DNA of 8,629 bases from Candidatus Hecatellales archaeon. GTDB lineage: Archaea > Thermoproteota > Bathyarchaeia > Hecatellales > Hecatellaceae. Position numbers and translations under genes: made by a program. Below the pieces are notes generated by a model. That model searched no databases and was not told where the DNA came from. It saw only the letters and a program-made list of their open reading frames with translations. The stretch is from the NCBI GenBank assembly GCA_003662305.1, contig QMXU01000039.1:1-8629 (forward strand), read 5' to 3'. Positions 1-5,626 of the stretch are shown piece by piece (position 1 is the stretch's first letter; every line of letters starts with the position of its first letter).

Positions 1-157
1 GATTGGAAACGTTATCGAAGCGGTTTAAAGCAACATACATCGTTTCAGGGAAGACAAGCTTGCCGGCTCCCCCGGAAGTCGACAGGTAATCTTGGAGGCG
101 CCTGATTTTGGCGAGAATCTCGCCTTCCAGGTCTACTACGGATAGAAGACAGACCAA
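1..157 (-). CDS. ThpR/LigT-like 2H phosphoesterase, N-terminal part, active-site motif altered
   Basis: Partial gene: 52 codons are visible and it continues beyond the left edge. The reading begins at TTG 157-155, directly after an in-frame TAA (160-158), and reads MVCLLSVVDLEGEIL, then KIRRLQDYL, then KLVFPETMYVALNRFDNV. This lines up with the start of RNA 2',3'-cyclic phosphodiesterases (LigT/ThpR), where a strand ending in (V/I)D is followed by a helix containing QDYL and then by KxVxPENLHxTLKFLGEV. Members act on 2',3'-cyclic phosphate RNA ends using two HxT motifs. Here the first HxT is Tyr41-Val-Ala43, and the following KFLG is changed too. The usual ATG start is absent and no good ribosome site precedes the TTG. 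It lies 38 nt downstream of trmO on the same strand and may be cotranscribed. It could be a decaying gene, a catalytically altered paralogue, or an unrelated protein with chance similarity. The family assignment comes from pattern recognition only. Confidence 0.5.
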   Translation of the reverse strand, partial: MVCLLSVVDLEGEILAKIRRLQDYLSTSGGAGKLVFPETMYVALNRFDNVSN

Positions 158-195
158 TTAAACCATCATATACACGTGTTGGAGGCTTAAAAGGC

Positions 196-603
196 TTAGG
201 GGCTGTCGATTCCAGCCTGGTATGGCTTCACGTCTAGGAGGGGGCTTCCGTCAAGAGCGTCAAGCCATCTGACCTGAAGTCTGTTCCCTTTTCTGGTCAC
301 GAGCTCTGCGAGGCATAGGCCTATCGGGTTCGGCCTGTTAGGTGAACGCGTTGAAAAGACGCCTCGCTCCTTTTCTGCTTCTGGAGGTTTAGCTTTAACA
401 GTGTCCCTCCGGCTTTTATGCATCCAGTATAGGATTATCAGGTAGCGGAAGGCTTCTATGCCTTCTAAGCCTTCTGCATACTCAGGGTAGACTTCCACCT
501 CGCATAGGGCTTCAGAGAGTTTTCCCTGTCGTGGGGCTTCCCCTGAAAGCTTGTATGGGGAGCGTATTACCCCTATGGGCTTAACCTGGTAGGCTTCCTC
601 CAA
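196..603 (-). CDS. trmO: TrmO (TsaA/YaeB)-family tRNA N6-methyltransferase
   Basis: Predicted SAM-dependent enzyme that methylates N6 of t6A at position 37 of tRNA(Thr), giving m6t6A; this role is known for bacterial TrmO and is inferred here. The 135-residue protein is a single TsaA-like beta-barrel domain of normal archaeal length. It opens with VKPIGVIRSPY (residues 7-17) and carries the hallmark RGVFSTRSPNRPNPIG (80-95). It ends with the family pattern LDALDGSPLLDVKPY (114-128). The start is TTG (603-601). It is preceded by a GGAGGGG ribosome site about 8 nt upstream and an in-frame TAG just beyond that, with no ATG or GTG between, so the start is well constrained. A TAAATATG box (650-643) sits at a suitable distance for transcription starting near 620. 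The ThpR-like gene follows it. The family is clear; the exact tRNA substrate in this organism is inferred. Confidence 0.92.
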   Translation of the reverse strand: MEEAYQVKPIGVIRSPYKLSGEAPRQGKLSEALCEVEVYPEYAEGLEGIEAFRYLIILYWMHKSRRDTVKAKPPEAEKERGVFSTRSPNRPNPIGLCLAELVTRKGNRLQVRWLDALDGSPLLDVKPYQAGIDSP

Positions 604-640
604 AAGGTTTCCCCTCCCAGCAAGCTATTTGAAGGGCTAA

Positions 641-651
641 AACATATTTAC
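641..651. promoter_or_regulatory. Putative TATA box in the trmO / phosphodiesterase divergent region
   Basis: The AT-rich core CATATTTA (643-650) is the only strong TATA-like element in the 139-nt gap between the divergent genes. Read on the minus strand it is TAAATATG, about 25 nt before a plausible start of the trmO transcript, leaving a short leader with its GGAGGGG site. Read on the plus strand it would give a leader of roughly 65-70 nt for the phosphodiesterase. It fits trmO better. The assignment rests on spacing and composition only. Confidence 0.4.
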
Positions 652-742
652 GGTTTGGGGCTATGAGGAGAGCTGGTATTACGGAACGGTGAAGAATGAC
701 ATCAGCGCCGAGCCCCGCCAGCAAACGTAGAGGTGAAGCGTT

Positions 743-1243
743 ATGGTTCTGGTAGGCTTAATATCCGACACCCATGACAACCTTGAAGCCATCCGCAGAG
801 CAGTGGAAGTCTTCAACCGGAGGAAAGTGGAACTTGTGCTCCACGCGGGAGACTTCAACGCGCCCTTCACGTCGGCAGCCTTCAAAGGCTTAAAGGCTAA
901 GCTCATAGGAGTTTTCGGAAACGTAGACGGGGAGAAGGTTTTCCTTAAACAGCGTTACGCGGAAGCCCTAAACGGCGAAATCAGAGGGGAATTCGCTGAG
1001 GTTGAAGCTGAAGGCAGGAGGATAGCCCTCATCCACGGTGTAGTCCAGCCTATCGTAGAGGCTTTAGCCCTGTCAGGACGGTACCACGCAGTTGTAAGAG
1101 GCCACACCCATAAGCCTGAAGCACTGAAGCTTGGAGACGCCTTAATAGTCAACCCGGGTGAAGCCTGCGGCTACCTGACAGGGAAGCGGACGGTGGCACT
1201 ACTAGACCCAGCAAATCTCGAAGTCGAATTCGTAGAAATCTAG
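743..1243 (+). CDS. YfcE/MJ0936-type metallophosphoesterase
   Basis: Calcineurin-like phosphodiesterase with a dinuclear metal centre, like MJ0936 and E. coli YfcE, which hydrolyse model phosphodiesters; the natural substrate is unknown. All metal-binding blocks are present in order: DTH (Asp9, His11), GD (Asp37), GN (Asn60), the single His98 in LIHG, and GHTH (His121, His123), followed by NPGE (137-140). At 166 residues it is normal length for this small, cytoplasmic, single-domain family. The ATG is preceded by GAGGTGA (730-736) about 6 nt upstream, so the start is sound. The stop TAG lies within CTAG and overlaps the stop of the convergent phosphoribosyltransferase. A 19-codon ORF (696-755) with its own GGTGA overlaps the start out of frame. 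The family is certain, the substrate is not. Confidence 0.92.
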   Translation: MVLVGLISDTHDNLEAIRRAVEVFNRRKVELVLHAGDFNAPFTSAAFKGLKAKLIGVFGNVDGEKVFLKQRYAEALNGEIRGEFAEVEAEGRRIALIHGVVQPIVEALALSGRYHAVVRGHTHKPEALKLGDALIVNPGEACGYLTGKRTVALLDPANLEVEFVEI

Positions 1244-1995
1244 CTCTGCCACCCTGAGATTCTCCTAAGCCATTCCAAGGCTTCGCCGTCGCTTACATCA
1301 TACCATTGCTGGTAGGCGTCTGCAACCGCGAAGCCTAGCAGGTCTCCCCTAACGTTTGCACAGTAAACCTTCCAGGCTTCCCCAGCCACAAGCTTCAAAG
1401 CTCTGACAGAGCCCGTGGGGACGGCTACCGCAACCTTCGAGGCTTTACTCTTCCAAGCATACCGGACAGCAGCCAGCATAGTATAGCCTGAAGCAAGCCC
1501 ATCGTCAACCAGGATAACGTGTTTACCCTTCAGATTTGGCGGAGGCCTGTTCCCCCTGAAAGCCCGCTCCTTCTCCTTCAGCTCTTCTAACGCCCTCCTC
1601 TTCTGGGCTTCCAAAACCTTGGAGTTTAGGCTTAGGTTTTCCATGAGGTCTTCGTTGAGGGCTAGGCTTCCGTCAGGTGCCAGAGCTCCGAAGCCTGCCT
1701 CCCTGTTCCACGGTATCTGAAGCTTCCTGCAGATGGCAAGGTCGAATTCCACTCTGAGCTTTCCTGTTAAAGCCACGCCTACAGGTATTCCGCCGTTGGG
1801 TATGGCGAGGACTATTTCTCCTGCGGCTTCCTTCTGTCTGAGGAGTCTTGCCAGGGTTTCCCCAGCGTGAAGCCTGTCTCTGAAAACATAGTATTTCCCC
1901 AGCAGCCCCTCGTCCCATACCACTCTGCCTTTAAGCTCTTCCAGAATCTTGGAGGCGTACTCTATTTCTGGGGTAGGCTGGGATGGATAGGCCAT
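1240..1995 (-). CDS. COG1926-type predicted phosphoribosyltransferase
   Basis: Type I phosphoribosyltransferase fold. The PRPP-binding loop is VILVDDGLASGYTM (160-173), with the acidic pair Asp164-Asp165 that contacts ribose hydroxyls. Upstream are FRDRLHAGETLARLL (39-52), IPNGGIPVG (65-73) and CRKLQIPWNREAGFGAL (89-105). The end carries QQWYDVSDGEALEWL (229-243). This order matches the uncharacterised COG1926 group, found alone or fused to alpha/beta hydrolases, rather than Hpt, Apt or PyrE. The acceptor base is unknown, so I give no gene symbol. The start ATG (1995-1993) lies about 30 nt after the symmetric TATA element at 2024-2037, giving a very short leader with no clear Shine-Dalgarno sequence. 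It is divergent from the PfkB kinase and convergent with the phosphodiesterase. The 251-residue reading is intact. Function in nucleotide salvage is a guess. Confidence 0.85.
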   Translation of the reverse strand: MAYPSQPTPEIEYASKILEELKGRVVWDEGLLGKYYVFRDRLHAGETLARLLRQKEAAGEIVLAIPNGGIPVGVALTGKLRVEFDLAICRKLQIPWNREAGFGALAPDGSLALNEDLMENLSLNSKVLEAQKRRALEELKEKERAFRGNRPPPNLKGKHVILVDDGLASGYTMLAAVRYAWKSKASKVAVAVPTGSVRALKLVAGEAWKVYCANVRGDLLGFAVADAYQQWYDVSDGEALEWLRRISGWQS

Positions 1996-2023
1996 CTCTA
2001 AGCTTTAATGGGACGTTCTGGCC

Positions 2024-2037
2024 GATAATTTTTTATC
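2024..2037. promoter_or_regulatory. Symmetric TATA element, probable bidirectional promoter
   Basis: GATAATTTTTTATC is an imperfectly palindromic AT-rich block (GATAA, four T, TTATC) in the middle of the short gap between the divergent phosphoribosyltransferase and PfkB genes. On the minus strand it lies about 30 nt before ATG 1995, a distance suited to a short leader. On the plus strand it predicts initiation near 2058, just before both candidate kinase starts. It is the only strong TATA-like element in the gap. Confidence 0.5.
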
Positions 2038-2082
2038 TTCTCCTTAGCTGTATGAGGCTTGTCGTCGGGTTGGCTGTCGGAA

Positions 2083-3027
2083 ATGTCTAGAAGCCCTCTG
2101 CTGGTCTTCGTAGGCCATGTGTCCATGGACAAGGTTAGAAACGTTTGGGGTGAAAAGGTTCAGCTTGGAGGAGCAGCCCTATACGCCGCGCTAGGCGCGA
2201 AAACCATCTATGACAACGTTAAAATCGTGACGGCCGTAGGGCGAGACTTCAAGCACATAACCTTCCTACGCTCGAATTTCCCAGGCTCCATAGTTAAAAT
2301 CGTGGGGATGCCCACTTCAAGGTTCACCATAAACTACAGTGAAGCCTTCAAAGCCAAATACGTAAACGTTGAAATCGGGGCTGGAGCAGCTATAAAAGTC
2401 TCAGACCTCCCCAGGCCTTGGATTAGGGAGGGAAACTTCATCCATCTAGCCCCCATGCGCCCCCCTAAAGTTGAAAAGTTCATCAAGCAGATGAAGTCTG
2501 CTTCTCCCAGGGTATGGGTTTCCATGCACACCTCACCCGACTACTTGGAGGTCCCCCAGTACAGGCGTATCCTGAGAAGGCTGGCGGAGATGGTAGACCT
2601 CTTCGTGGTGAACGACCATGAAGCCTTAACGCTCACCGGCGCCGAAAGCCTAATCCACGCCATCCAAGTCCTCAAGGCAAAAAGGCTTGCCGTAACCCTC
2701 GGCCAGATGGGAGCCATCATCGTGGAGAACGGGAAACCCCAGCTTATACCAGCCCTAAGCGGCCTCGTCCCCTCACCAAAGGACACCACAGGAGCCGGAG
2801 ACGTCTGGTGCGGCGTCCTCCTAGCAGCTTACCTTCAAGGGGGAGACTGGGTTAGAGCCGTGGCTTCAGCCTGCACCCTTTCAGCCGTGAAATGCCTAGG
2901 CTGGGGGTTTGAAAAAATCGTGAACCTAAGGTTTAAAAGCCTGGACGAGCTGACCATCCACGTTTTAAGGCTTAGAGAGAACCGTGGGCAGCTGACCCTC
3001 CAAGACTTCGTGGGAAGGGAAACCTGA
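2083..3027 (+). CDS. PfkB-family (ribokinase-like) carbohydrate/nucleoside kinase
   Basis: ATP-dependent kinase of the ribokinase/PfkB superfamily. Numbered from the ATG at 2083 (314 residues), it shows the N-terminal strand FVGHVSMDK (9-17) and the glycine-rich LGGAALYAALGAK substrate region (28-40). NDHEALTLTG (177-186) follows. The signature DTTGAGD (234-240) holds the anion hole and catalytic Asp240. The substrate cannot be read from sequence; archaeal relatives act on nucleosides, sugars or sugar phosphates. An in-frame TTG at 2059 would add 8 residues (MSSGWLSE). I prefer the ATG because family members usually begin a few residues before this strand and GAGG sits only 1 nt from the TTG. 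However, neither start has a good ribosome site, and the TATA spacing could allow a leaderless TTG. The stop overlaps the UbiX start as TGATG, implying translational coupling. Confidence 0.88.
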   Translation: MSRSPLLVFVGHVSMDKVRNVWGEKVQLGGAALYAALGAKTIYDNVKIVTAVGRDFKHITFLRSNFPGSIVKIVGMPTSRFTINYSEAFKAKYVNVEIGAGAAIKVSDLPRPWIREGNFIHLAPMRPPKVEKFIKQMKSASPRVWVSMHTSPDYLEVPQYRRILRRLAEMVDLFVVNDHEALTLTGAESLIHAIQVLKAKRLAVTLGQMGAIIVENGKPQLIPALSGLVPSPKDTTGAGDVWCGVLLAAYLQGGDWVRAVASACTLSAVKCLGWGFEKIVNLRFKSLDELTIHVLRLRENRGQLTLQDFVGRET

Positions 3028-3587
3028 TGGCAAAGAAAAAAATAATTGTAGGCGTAAGCGGAGCCTCCGGGATAATCTACGCGGTTAGGCTGCTTCAAGC
3101 CTTGAAAGCCCTTAAGGCTGAAACCCATCTAGTCATGACGAAGGCTGCTGAAAAAGTTGTCCGGGCTGAAGCAGGCCTTAAACCTGAAGCCCTACGCAGG
3201 CTTGCAAGCCGAAGCTACATGCCGGACCAGCTGGACGCCCCTCTCGCAAGCGGAGACTTCCAGCATGACGGAATGGTTGTGGCCCCCTGCAGCACGAAAA
3301 CGCTTGCCGGGATAGCACACGGCTACAGTCAAAACCTGCTTCTGAGAGCTGCTGAAGTCTCCCTGAAGGAGGGTAGACCGCTAATCCTAGTAGTCAGGGA
3401 AACTCCTCTAACCCTTATCCACCTTAAAAACATGGTAGCCGCAGCGGAAGCCGGAGTCACTATTCTTCCCGCCTGCCCTGCCTTCTACCATAAACCTAAA
3501 ACCCTAGAGGCGCTGGCAGACTTCGTGGTAGGAAAAATCCTAGACAAGCTAAGCCTCCCCCATAGCCTCTACGAGCGGTGGGGCTGA
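3027..3587 (+). CDS. ubiX: UbiX flavin prenyltransferase
   Basis: Makes prenylated FMN from reduced FMN and dimethylallyl (mono)phosphate, the cofactor of UbiD-type (de)carboxylases. The 186-residue protein is full length. It has GVSGASG (9-15) at the flavin phosphate site and APCSTKTLAGIAHGYSQNLLLRAAEV (86-111), which carries the conserved Ser/Thr pocket. Then come LVVRETPLTLIHLKNM (121-136) with the essential Arg124-Glu125, and PACPAFYHKP (148-157). The ATG at 3027 overlaps the kinase stop, and a purine-rich GGGAAGGGA lies just upstream. No ubiD is in the window. In archaea the cofactor may serve anhydromevalonate phosphate decarboxylase of the modified mevalonate pathway or quinone synthesis; which one applies here is inference. 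The 3' end overlaps the convergent DUF488 gene by 19 bp. No residue expected of the family is obviously missing. Confidence 0.95.
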   Translation: MAKKKIIVGVSGASGIIYAVRLLQALKALKAETHLVMTKAAEKVVRAEAGLKPEALRRLASRSYMPDQLDAPLASGDFQHDGMVVAPCSTKTLAGIAHGYSQNLLLRAAEVSLKEGRPLILVVRETPLTLIHLKNMVAAAEAGVTILPACPAFYHKPKTLEALADFVVGKILDKLSLPHSLYERWG

Positions 3588-4069
3588 CGTCTTCTAAGCT
3601 TGTGAATGCTCCAGCGTTTACCGTCGTAGAGGTGAACCACTTGGAAGCCCATCCTCGTAAGCCTGTCAGCTATGAAACGCCTGTGACAGCGGAACCATAA
3701 GGCTTCAGAGCAGAAGACGGCTGTCCGTCCTTCCAAGGCCAACTCCACAAGCTTCCTTATCCCCTCTCTGAAGGCTTTAGTTCTCATATGGCGCCTGTAG
3801 CCTCCAGTCCTGTAGCCTCCTAGAAGCTCCCCAAGCCAGACGTACTTTATCCCCGCCCTAGGAAGCTCCAGGCTTAACGTCTCCTTGGAAAACTGAGGGT
3901 TCCTCCTCGAGCCTGGAAACCTTCTAACGTCCACGGCCACTTTAACCTTGAAGTTTTTAAGGGCTTGAACGAATTCTTGAAGGTTCCTGGTGGAGTGGCC
4001 GAAGGTGTAGACGACCGGCTTGAACTCAGCCTGCCCCTCCTTTACAGAGCTTCCGGTTTTCCCGCGCAT
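3569..4069 (-). CDS. DUF488-family protein
   Basis: Small cytoplasmic protein of the DUF488 family, whose biochemical role is not established. The 166-residue sequence has the full family pattern. It comprises YTFGHST (21-27), DVRRFPGSRRNPQF (47-60), YVWLGELLGG (76-85), VFCSEALWFRCHRRFIADRL (118-137) and a final HLYDGKRW (146-153). The conserved Cys120, Cys128-His129-Arg130 and the DVR motif look like a possible active or metal-binding site, but I know of no proven reaction. The only possible start before the conserved YTFGHS is ATG 4069-4067, giving about 20 extra N-terminal residues (MRGKTGSS...). GAAATAACA about 27 nt upstream could be its TATA box for a leaderless message. The stronger TATATA at 4072-4079 lies too close to this ATG and suits the opposite gene. 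Head-to-head with the PAC2 gene, tail overlap with ubiX. Confidence 0.85.
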   Translation of the reverse strand: MRGKTGSSVKEGQAEFKPVVYTFGHSTRNLQEFVQALKNFKVKVAVDVRRFPGSRRNPQFSKETLSLELPRAGIKYVWLGELLGGYRTGGYRRHMRTKAFREGIRKLVELALEGRTAVFCSEALWFRCHRRFIADRLTRMGFQVVHLYDGKRWSIHKLRRRQPHRS

Positions 4070-4071
4070 AC

Positions 4072-4079
4072 CTATATAT
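4072..4079 (+). promoter_or_regulatory. TATA box for the PAC2-PAC2-Elp3 group
   Basis: CTATATAT lies in the gap between the divergent DUF488 and PAC2 genes. Counting about 26 nt downstream puts transcription initiation near 4102, about 10 nt before the TTG at 4113 that best fits the PAC2 protein start. It argues against translation from the longer open frame beginning at TTG 4020, which would lie upstream of the transcript start. The core is self-complementary, so the reverse direction cannot be excluded. Confidence 0.5.
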
Positions 4080-4112
4080 GGGTTAGGTTTGCTGTTATTT
4101 CTAGGTTTAGAA

Positions 4113-4913
4113 TTGAAGGTTCGGTGGAGACAGGTTTCAACAGGAAGCTTTGAAAATTCAAGGCTGATAGTGGGAATGCCTGATGTGGGCTTAGCTGGAA
4201 AGCAGGCTGTAGACTACCTGGTCCAAGAGCTTAAGCCAACCCTCCTCTTCGAGGCCTATTCAACCCATTTCCCAGCTCAAGTAATCGTTACAAAGGAAGG
4301 CCTTATCGAGCTTCTGAAATGTGAGCTGTACGGGTGGAGGAACCCTGAAGGCGGAGGAGACCTTCTGCTTTTAACCGGTAACGCTCAGCCTTTAAGCCCT
4401 GAAGGCCAGTACGCCTTCGTCAGGGAGCTATTGGAAAAAGCTGAAGAGTTAAACGTTAAAGAAGTTTACTCGCTTAGCGGATACTTGGTCGAGTTCAGAC
4501 CTCCTGAGAAGGAGCCTTCCATCTACGCTGTAGCCACAAGCCAGGAGCTCCTCGCGGAGCTTAAGTCTAAGCTCGGGCTCTCCCAGCTGGAGAAGGGAAG
4601 CATAGAAGGGGTTCAAGGGCTGGTTGTAGGCGAAGCCAAGGTTAGAGGGTTAAAGGGCGTATGCCTGCTGGCTGAAACACCAGGATACTCCACTCCTTCA
4701 GGCAGGCCTATAGTAGACGCTAAGGCTTCAAAGGCACTTCTCAAAGTTTTAACCCAAATCTTGAAGGTTGAAGTGGATCTTTCAGGCTTGGAGAGGCAGG
4801 CAGCCCTAACCGAGGAGTTCATGGAAAGGGTTTCCCAGCTTGAACAGCAGGTTCTAGAACAGGTTTTAAAGGTTGGAAGGCAGCCTCCAAAGGAGAAGCC
4901 GTACTATGTCTGA
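4113..4913 (+). CDS. PAC2-family protein, probable proteasome assembly chaperone with HbYX tail
   Basis: PAC2 (COG2047-type) protein related to archaeal PbaA/PbaB and eukaryotic Pba1-Pba2, which bind the alpha ring of 20S proteasome precursors. From TTG 4113 it has 266 residues. LIVGMPDVGLAGKQAVDYL (18-36) is the PAC2 opening strand and loop. LLLLTGNAQPLSPEGQYAF (84-102), VYSLSGYL (118-125) and GVCLLAETPGY (182-192) are further family blocks. Residues 226-254 form a helix rich in Leu, Glu and Gln, probably coiled coil. The protein ends KPYYV: hydrophobic-Tyr-any residue, matching the HbYX motif that docks into alpha-ring pockets. The open frame runs back to TTG 4020, but that start would overlap DUF488 and precede the predicted transcript start; another TTG lies at 4089. 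The 3' end overlaps the second PAC2 gene by 8 bp. The family is secure; the proteasome role is inferred. Confidence 0.85.
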   Translation: MKVRWRQVSTGSFENSRLIVGMPDVGLAGKQAVDYLVQELKPTLLFEAYSTHFPAQVIVTKEGLIELLKCELYGWRNPEGGGDLLLLTGNAQPLSPEGQYAFVRELLEKAEELNVKEVYSLSGYLVEFRPPEKEPSIYAVATSQELLAELKSKLGLSQLEKGSIEGVQGLVVGEAKVRGLKGVCLLAETPGYSTPSGRPIVDAKASKALLKVLTQILKVEVDLSGLERQAALTEEFMERVSQLEQQVLEQVLKVGRQPPKEKPYYV

Positions 4914-5595
4914 GCCCTCGCACTGCAGGGTTAAACTTCTAGCCAAGCCTGAAGTCTCCTTAAGCCAGGCTGTGGCAAGCTCGCCTGGGCTGAGGTCTGT
5001 AGGATGGCAGGCCCTAGCCAGCCTAACCTTAAAGCTTAACCCCACCCTGACAGCTGAAGTCTTCTCCAGCGACTTTCCAACCCGCTACGGTACGGTTCCA
5101 TCCTACTTCGCGAAGCCTAGAGCCTACGGTATGGGCGGGGTTATCGTAGAATCCGGCGGCGTAAGCCTTCCGAAAGTTAAAGTCTACCATACTGTTCAGC
5201 CTCTCAGCCTATGCCTAATCCACGGCTACCACGCTAACTTTTACGGTCAATACGAGGTGGCTGAGGCAACAGTGAAGCTTATGGAGGAACTCGGGGTTAA
5301 ACGCCTCTACATCCTAGCCGGATACGCCCTTGAAGGAGAACCCGTATGCTGCGCAGCTTCAACCAGAAGCCTGCTCGAGGAAGCTGAAAAAGCGTACGGG
5401 CTTAAGCCAGGCTACGTTGGGCCTTTCCTAGGCTTCTCAGGCCTCTTGGCAGGCCTAGCGGGAAACCATGGAATGGACGGTCTCTGCCTCTTCGGGAAAA
5501 CCAAGCCTACCCCTGAAAGCCCAGAAAGACCGGACCGTGAAGCCTCAGAAAAACTTTACAGGAAAATCTGCGAAATTTTAAAGGTAGCCCCCTAA
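4906..5595 (+). CDS. Second PAC2-family protein, no HbYX tail
   Basis: Paralogue of the preceding gene, 229 residues from ATG 4906. This start is preceded by AGGAGA (4891-4896) 9 nt upstream and lies 8 bp inside the end of the first PAC2 gene (ATGTCTGA), so translational coupling is likely. An upstream TTG at 4873 is unnecessary. Family blocks are SSPGLRSVGWQALASL (25-40) in place of the usual GxPGxGxVG loop, LIHGYHANFYGQYEVAE (104-120), RLYILAGYALEG (133-144) and GFSGLLAGLAGNHGMDGLCLFGKT (176-199). The first glycine-rich loop is more divergent than in its neighbour. The C-terminus ends EILKVAP, without the hydrophobic-Tyr-X tail and without the coiled-coil extension. The pair may form a heterodimer in which only the first subunit carries the docking tail, but this is inference. 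Both could instead be PAC2 proteins with roles unrelated to the proteasome. Confidence 0.82.
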   Translation: MSEPSHCRVKLLAKPEVSLSQAVASSPGLRSVGWQALASLTLKLNPTLTAEVFSSDFPTRYGTVPSYFAKPRAYGMGGVIVESGGVSLPKVKVYHTVQPLSLCLIHGYHANFYGQYEVAEATVKLMEELGVKRLYILAGYALEGEPVCCAASTRSLLEEAEKAYGLKPGYVGPFLGFSGLLAGLAGNHGMDGLCLFGKTKPTPESPERPDREASEKLYRKICEILKVAP

Positions 5596-5626
5596 ACCGC
5601 AAAGTAAACCGTTCACGTTCAACCCT

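Noticed and set aside
165..176. GTGTATATGAT as a TATA box for the ThpR-like gene
   Set aside because: It is too close to the TTG at 157; initiation about 25 nt downstream would fall inside the coding region.
181..198. Tandem AGGCTTA copies as the edge of a repeat array or att site
   Set aside because: Only two copies occur, and the same hexamer is scattered throughout the window, so this is part of the general excess rather than a local array.
604..742. Possible tRNA or small RNA gene in the gap
   Set aside because: I found no cloverleaf-compatible arms, no GGTTCGAATCC-like T-loop and no box C/D pattern; the gap is explained by promoters and leaders.
1673..1918. 81-codon minus-strand open frame inside the phosphoribosyltransferase
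   Set aside because: It is an out-of-frame reading of the conserved gene on the same strand, with no family motif and no independent promoter.
4020..4112. N-terminal extension of the first PAC2 protein from TTG 4020
   Set aside because: It overlaps DUF488 head-to-head, contains the TATA box within its own reading, and extends well before the conserved PAC2 opening.
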